NCBI GenBank assembly: GCA_025456495.1
Contig: JALOKO010000154.1
Coordinates: forward strand, 1-7,931
From: Bryobacterales bacterium
GTDB lineage: Bacteria > Acidobacteriota > Terriglobia > Bryobacterales > Bryobacteraceae
Direction of reading: 5' to 3'
DNA length: 7,931 bases
The notes under the pieces were generated by a model. That model searched no databases. It was not told the DNA's origin and saw only the letters and a list, made by a program, of their open reading frames with translations. This document shows, in pieces, positions 5,660 to 7,931 of this stretch. A program made the translations under genes and the position numbers. Each line of letters opens with the position of its first letter. Within the stretch, counting starts at the first letter, position 1.

Positions 5660-7366
5660 TTAAACCGCAAACGGCGTTGGGTCGCTGGCGATTTCCGTGT
5701 CGCCAGCGGCGACCGGGTCAGATAGCTTGGTTGCCTCCGCAAACCCCGATGTGGCTTGCGCCAAGGCGCCCAGACCCACCGTGGCCCCTTCGCTGACCAG
5801 GGGCAAATTGGCGGTCACCACCGTTCCCGCGCCCGGAGCGCTGACGATGTCGATGGTTCCGCCCATCAGGAAAATCCGTTCGCTGATGCCGCGCAACCCG
5901 AAGGAGTGCTCAAACTGCTGCACCTCTTGCAACTCAAAGCCGACGCCGTTGTCACTTACCCGCCACCTAAGCCATCCATCGGCAAGATCCGCCTGGATCT
6001 TTACGGTATCCGCCTGGGCGTGGCTCAGGATGTTGTGCAGGCACTCCTGGACAAAGCGATAGATCACCATGCTGGTTGCGTTGGATACCTCGAGTTTGTC
6101 CGGCAGGCTCACCTGCACCTCGACGGTCTCGGGAAATACCTTCAGAAACTCCTTCAGCAGATGGCGAATGGCGGCCACCAGTCCGAACTGTTCCAGAACG
6201 TTGGGGCTCAGCGCGGCCAGCAGGCGGCGAATCTCCACGATGATCGATTCCACCTGCTCCCGGGCGGAACGAATGCGATCCCGGGTATCGCGCTGGCGCC
6301 GGGAAAGGCCGTTCTCAATCATTTCCAGGTGCAGGCGGAGGCACAGCAGCGACTGGCCGGCCTCGTCATGCAACTCCCGGCTGATGCGTTTGCGCTCGCG
6401 CTCCTCCACCAACTGCAGGTGGGTGGCCAACTGCCGCACCTGGGCCTCGCGCGACGATAGGCCGCTCACCAGTTCGCAGCGGGTGAGGGCCAGCCCCAGA
6501 CGCTCAGTCACCTGCATCAGCACGGCGGCCTCGCTGGGGAGCCACTCAAAGGGTTTGCTAAAGGCCAACTGCAGTACGCCCAACTGGCGCATTCCGGTCA
6601 CAATGGGAAAGCTCCACATCGAGCGGTAGCGGTTCCGCCAGCGGGGCGTGAGAATACGCGTGTCCCCCGGGTCGCTCACCCGCAAAGACAGCGGAGCGGC
6701 CAGTTCGCTGGGCCAGCGGTACGCTTCGTCCGTGCCGTTGGTCCGGCTGGCGCCTCCCGTGTGTACGGCGGAAGCGCTGGCGGCGTGAACGGCAACGGCG
6801 TCCGCGCCGCTCCAGCACTTCACCAGAAACACGATCCGGGATCGCAGATCCTTCTCTGACAGTTCCGCCAGTTCCACCGCCGACATGTCTTCCAGCAACT
6901 TGCTGTCCGCGCGCCACAGTTGATACAGCGTCACGTTGATGACATTGGTGACGAACAGGTGATAGTGGTTCACGATCATCCGCGTGACAAAGCTCTTGTC
7001 CGGATGGCGCGTTTCCACCTCCTCCAGAATCGCCTGGTCGAAGCCCGAAAGCGCCGTGTGTACCACGGTGGGATCAACCTGGAGCTTGGCCAAGCGCCGC
7101 GCCTGGTACTCAATTTCCTCCAATACGGTTTCGCTGGGGTAGCAGCAGCGAACCGCATTCAATACCGAACCCAGGGAGATGCCGCGAATGGACTTCGATT
7201 CCTGAATGCCCAGGTCCATCGTCTGCAGGTAGCGCAGGAAGCGCTGTTCGGCCGCAGGCAGGGCATCGGCCAACGCCTCCAGGTTCTCCCGCACCAGTTC
7301 GATGATCTGCGCCGCCCTCTGCAGGGACGCAAATTGCGGGAAATGGAGTTCGCGTGATGGACCCAC
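5660..7366 (-). CDS. Soluble sensor histidine kinase (N-terminal helical domain, GAF, HisKA_3, HATPase)
   Basis: 568 residues with no membrane segment, so the signal is probably cytoplasmic. Residues 14-165 are an all-helical domain I cannot name. Its RRLAKLQVDP turn followed by a long helix recalls sensor globins, but Leu occupies the place where the proximal His would be. Residues 172-300 resemble a GAF domain with an insertion of low-complexity Ala/Ser/Gly. After a helical linker, residues 318-385 are a HisKA_3 (NarX/DegS-type) dimerisation domain with phospho-acceptor His333 in ERKRISRELHDEAGQ. Residues 430-523 are the ATPase: N-box Glu441 and Asn445, DNGVGF (472-477), and GLRGISER (490-497). 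The last 45 residues are a low-complexity tail. The GTG start at 7366 is the first in frame and lacks a clear Shine-Dalgarno, so the true start is uncertain. Its partner is the response regulator 54 bases downstream. The array of repeats lies just upstream. Confidence 0.93.
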   Translation of the reverse strand: MGPSRELHFPQFASLQRAAQIIELVRENLEALADALPAAEQRFLRYLQTMDLGIQESKSIRGISLGSVLNAVRCCYPSETVLEEIEYQARRLAKLQVDPTVVHTALSGFDQAILEEVETRHPDKSFVTRMIVNHYHLFVTNVINVTLYQLWRADSKLLEDMSAVELAELSEKDLRSRIVFLVKCWSGADAVAVHAASASAVHTGGASRTNGTDEAYRWPSELAAPLSLRVSDPGDTRILTPRWRNRYRSMWSFPIVTGMRQLGVLQLAFSKPFEWLPSEAAVLMQVTERLGLALTRCELVSGLSSREAQVRQLATHLQLVEERERKRISRELHDEAGQSLLCLRLHLEMIENGLSRRQRDTRDRIRSAREQVESIIVEIRRLLAALSPNVLEQFGLVAAIRHLLKEFLKVFPETVEVQVSLPDKLEVSNATSMVIYRFVQECLHNILSHAQADTVKIQADLADGWLRWRVSDNGVGFELQEVQQFEHSFGLRGISERIFLMGGTIDIVSAPGAGTVVTANLPLVSEGATVGLGALAQATSGFAEATKLSDPVAAGDTEIASDPTPFAV

Positions 7367-7472
7367 AAGTGGAATATCGGTGCGGGCGCATGGGAACTTT
7401 AGGGCATTTGCCCGATGGGCGTCGAGGAGTCCGTTGAACAGGAAGAGCCCGCTAGCACCGTACAGCCAGGCC

Positions 7473-7592
7473 GGAATCGTACTGGCCTAGCCCCGAACCA
7501 AACTGGCATAGCGGAACCAAACTGGCCTGCCCGGAACCAAACTGGCCTGCCCGGAACCAAACTGGCATAGCGGAACCAAACTGGCATAGCGG
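7473..7592. repeat. Tandem array of five 19-20-bp repeats with degenerate edges
   Basis: Units share the core GGAACCAAACTGGC and end in either ATAGC (19 bases, type A) or CTGCCC (20 bases, type B). Order and positions: A 7494-7512 (first base differs), B 7513-7532, B 7533-7552, A 7553-7571, A 7572-7590. A diverged copy (GGAATCGTACTGGCCTAG) lies at 7473-7490 and a broken one (GGAAAC) starts at 7591. Period is close to two helical turns. Because 19 and 20 are not multiples of three, it is not a coding repeat. It sits between the ankyrin gene stop (7626) and the kinase start (7366). It could be a multi-site operator or a leftover transposon end. Confidence 0.93.
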
Positions 7593-7625
7593 AAACTTCA
7601 CCAGAATCGGTGGCTGCGCCGTCCG

Positions 7626-7931
7626 CTACGGCATGGGCGTATGGTTCCGCAGCGCCTCGGCCGTCCGCTCCTGATTGGCTTCGGCGGCAACTTCCAGCGC
7701 AGTCTTTCCGTTCTTGTCCTTCGCCTGTGGGTCAGCACCTTTTTCCAGCAGGAAGCGTAGGGCGTCCACCCTGCCCCAACTGGCGGCGTGATGCAGCGCG
7801 GTGGCGGCCTCCTCGGCATCCTTGACGTGCAGGTCAGCGCCCTTTTCCAACAGCAGCCGCAGGACGGGGACGTGGCCGGCCAGCGCCGCATCGTGCAGCG
7901 CGGTGGCGCCCACGGCATTCCGTGTTTCCAC
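7626..7931 (-). CDS. Ankyrin-repeat protein (partial, N-terminus beyond right edge)
   Basis: The last 101 codons of a gene that enters from the right edge. The GTG at the very edge is most likely an internal Val, not a start. The sequence contains two clear ankyrin units, GATALHDAALAGHVPVLRLL with LEKGADLHVKD, then ATALHHAASWGRVDALRFL with LEKGADPQAKD. A third, C-terminal unit begins NGKTALEVAAEANQ. Ankyrin repeats form helix-turn-helix stacks for protein binding; no enzymatic part is visible here. The protein ends shortly after the third unit (ALRNHTPMP). No signal peptide can be judged without the N-terminus. The stop is TAG at 7626-7628, and no convincing terminator separates it from the kinase gene. 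Confidence 0.9.
   Translation of the reverse strand: METRNAVGATALHDAALAGHVPVLRLLLEKGADLHVKDAEEAATALHHAASWGRVDALRFLLEKGADPQAKDKNGKTALEVAAEANQERTAEALRNHTPMP

Noticed and set aside
7399..7587. A 62-codon minus-strand frame through the repeat array (VWFR-like repeats)
   Set aside because: The 19-20-bp period shifts frame at each unit, so the protein is not truly repetitive and has no conserved feature.
7494..7590. CRISPR array
   Set aside because: Units are contiguous 19-20-bp repeats with no unique spacers, and no cas gene is present.

Overview
The window is GC-rich, densely coded bacterial chromosomal DNA. Gene content and protein style (soluble NarL/DegS-type kinase, HD-GYP protein, family-5-type uracil-DNA glycosylase, RodZ-like helix-turn-helix membrane protein, ankyrin protein) fit a free-living, soil-type Gram-negative bacterium. 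Acidobacteriota is my best guess, but it rests on overall flavour, not on a marker I can align. There is no phage, CRISPR or transposase gene.

Layout from left to right. Positions 1-653 (minus) hold the N-terminal part of a RodZ-like protein that runs off the left edge. Positions 654-989 are a divergent intergenic region carrying a good sigma-70-type promoter for rpsT (ribosomal protein S20, 990-1256, plus), which ends at a strong intrinsic terminator (1284-1322). Three minus-strand genes follow, read right to left: an HD-GYP protein with a degenerate receiver domain (4331-3162), a family-5-like uracil-DNA glycosylase (3148-2318) and a TenA-family protein with a signal peptide (2244-1495). 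Gaps of 13 and 73 bases suggest one operon. A 605-base non-coding region (4332-4936) holds a candidate promoter, a 21-bp-phased pair of possible operators, four hairpins, a degenerate repeat array and 24-bp tandem repeats. Next come a NarL/FixJ response regulator (5605-4937) and its soluble GAF-containing histidine kinase (7366-5660), both on minus. Positions 7367-7625 contain a near-perfect array of five 19-20-bp repeats. The right edge holds the C-terminal part of an ankyrin-repeat protein (minus).

How the genes may work together (inference): the kinase and regulator form a complete cytoplasmic two-component pair with all phosphotransfer residues visible. The HD-GYP protein next door has a full catalytic motif set, but its receiver has lost the phospho-accepting aspartate, so it probably does not take phosphate from a kinase. 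The regulator could instead act on it by binding DNA upstream of its gene. The most unusual points are the exported TenA with an intact active site, its linkage to a c-di-GMP-type hydrolase and a DNA-repair enzyme, and the two related repeat arrays on either side of the kinase-regulator pair. I see no clear new defence or mobile system.
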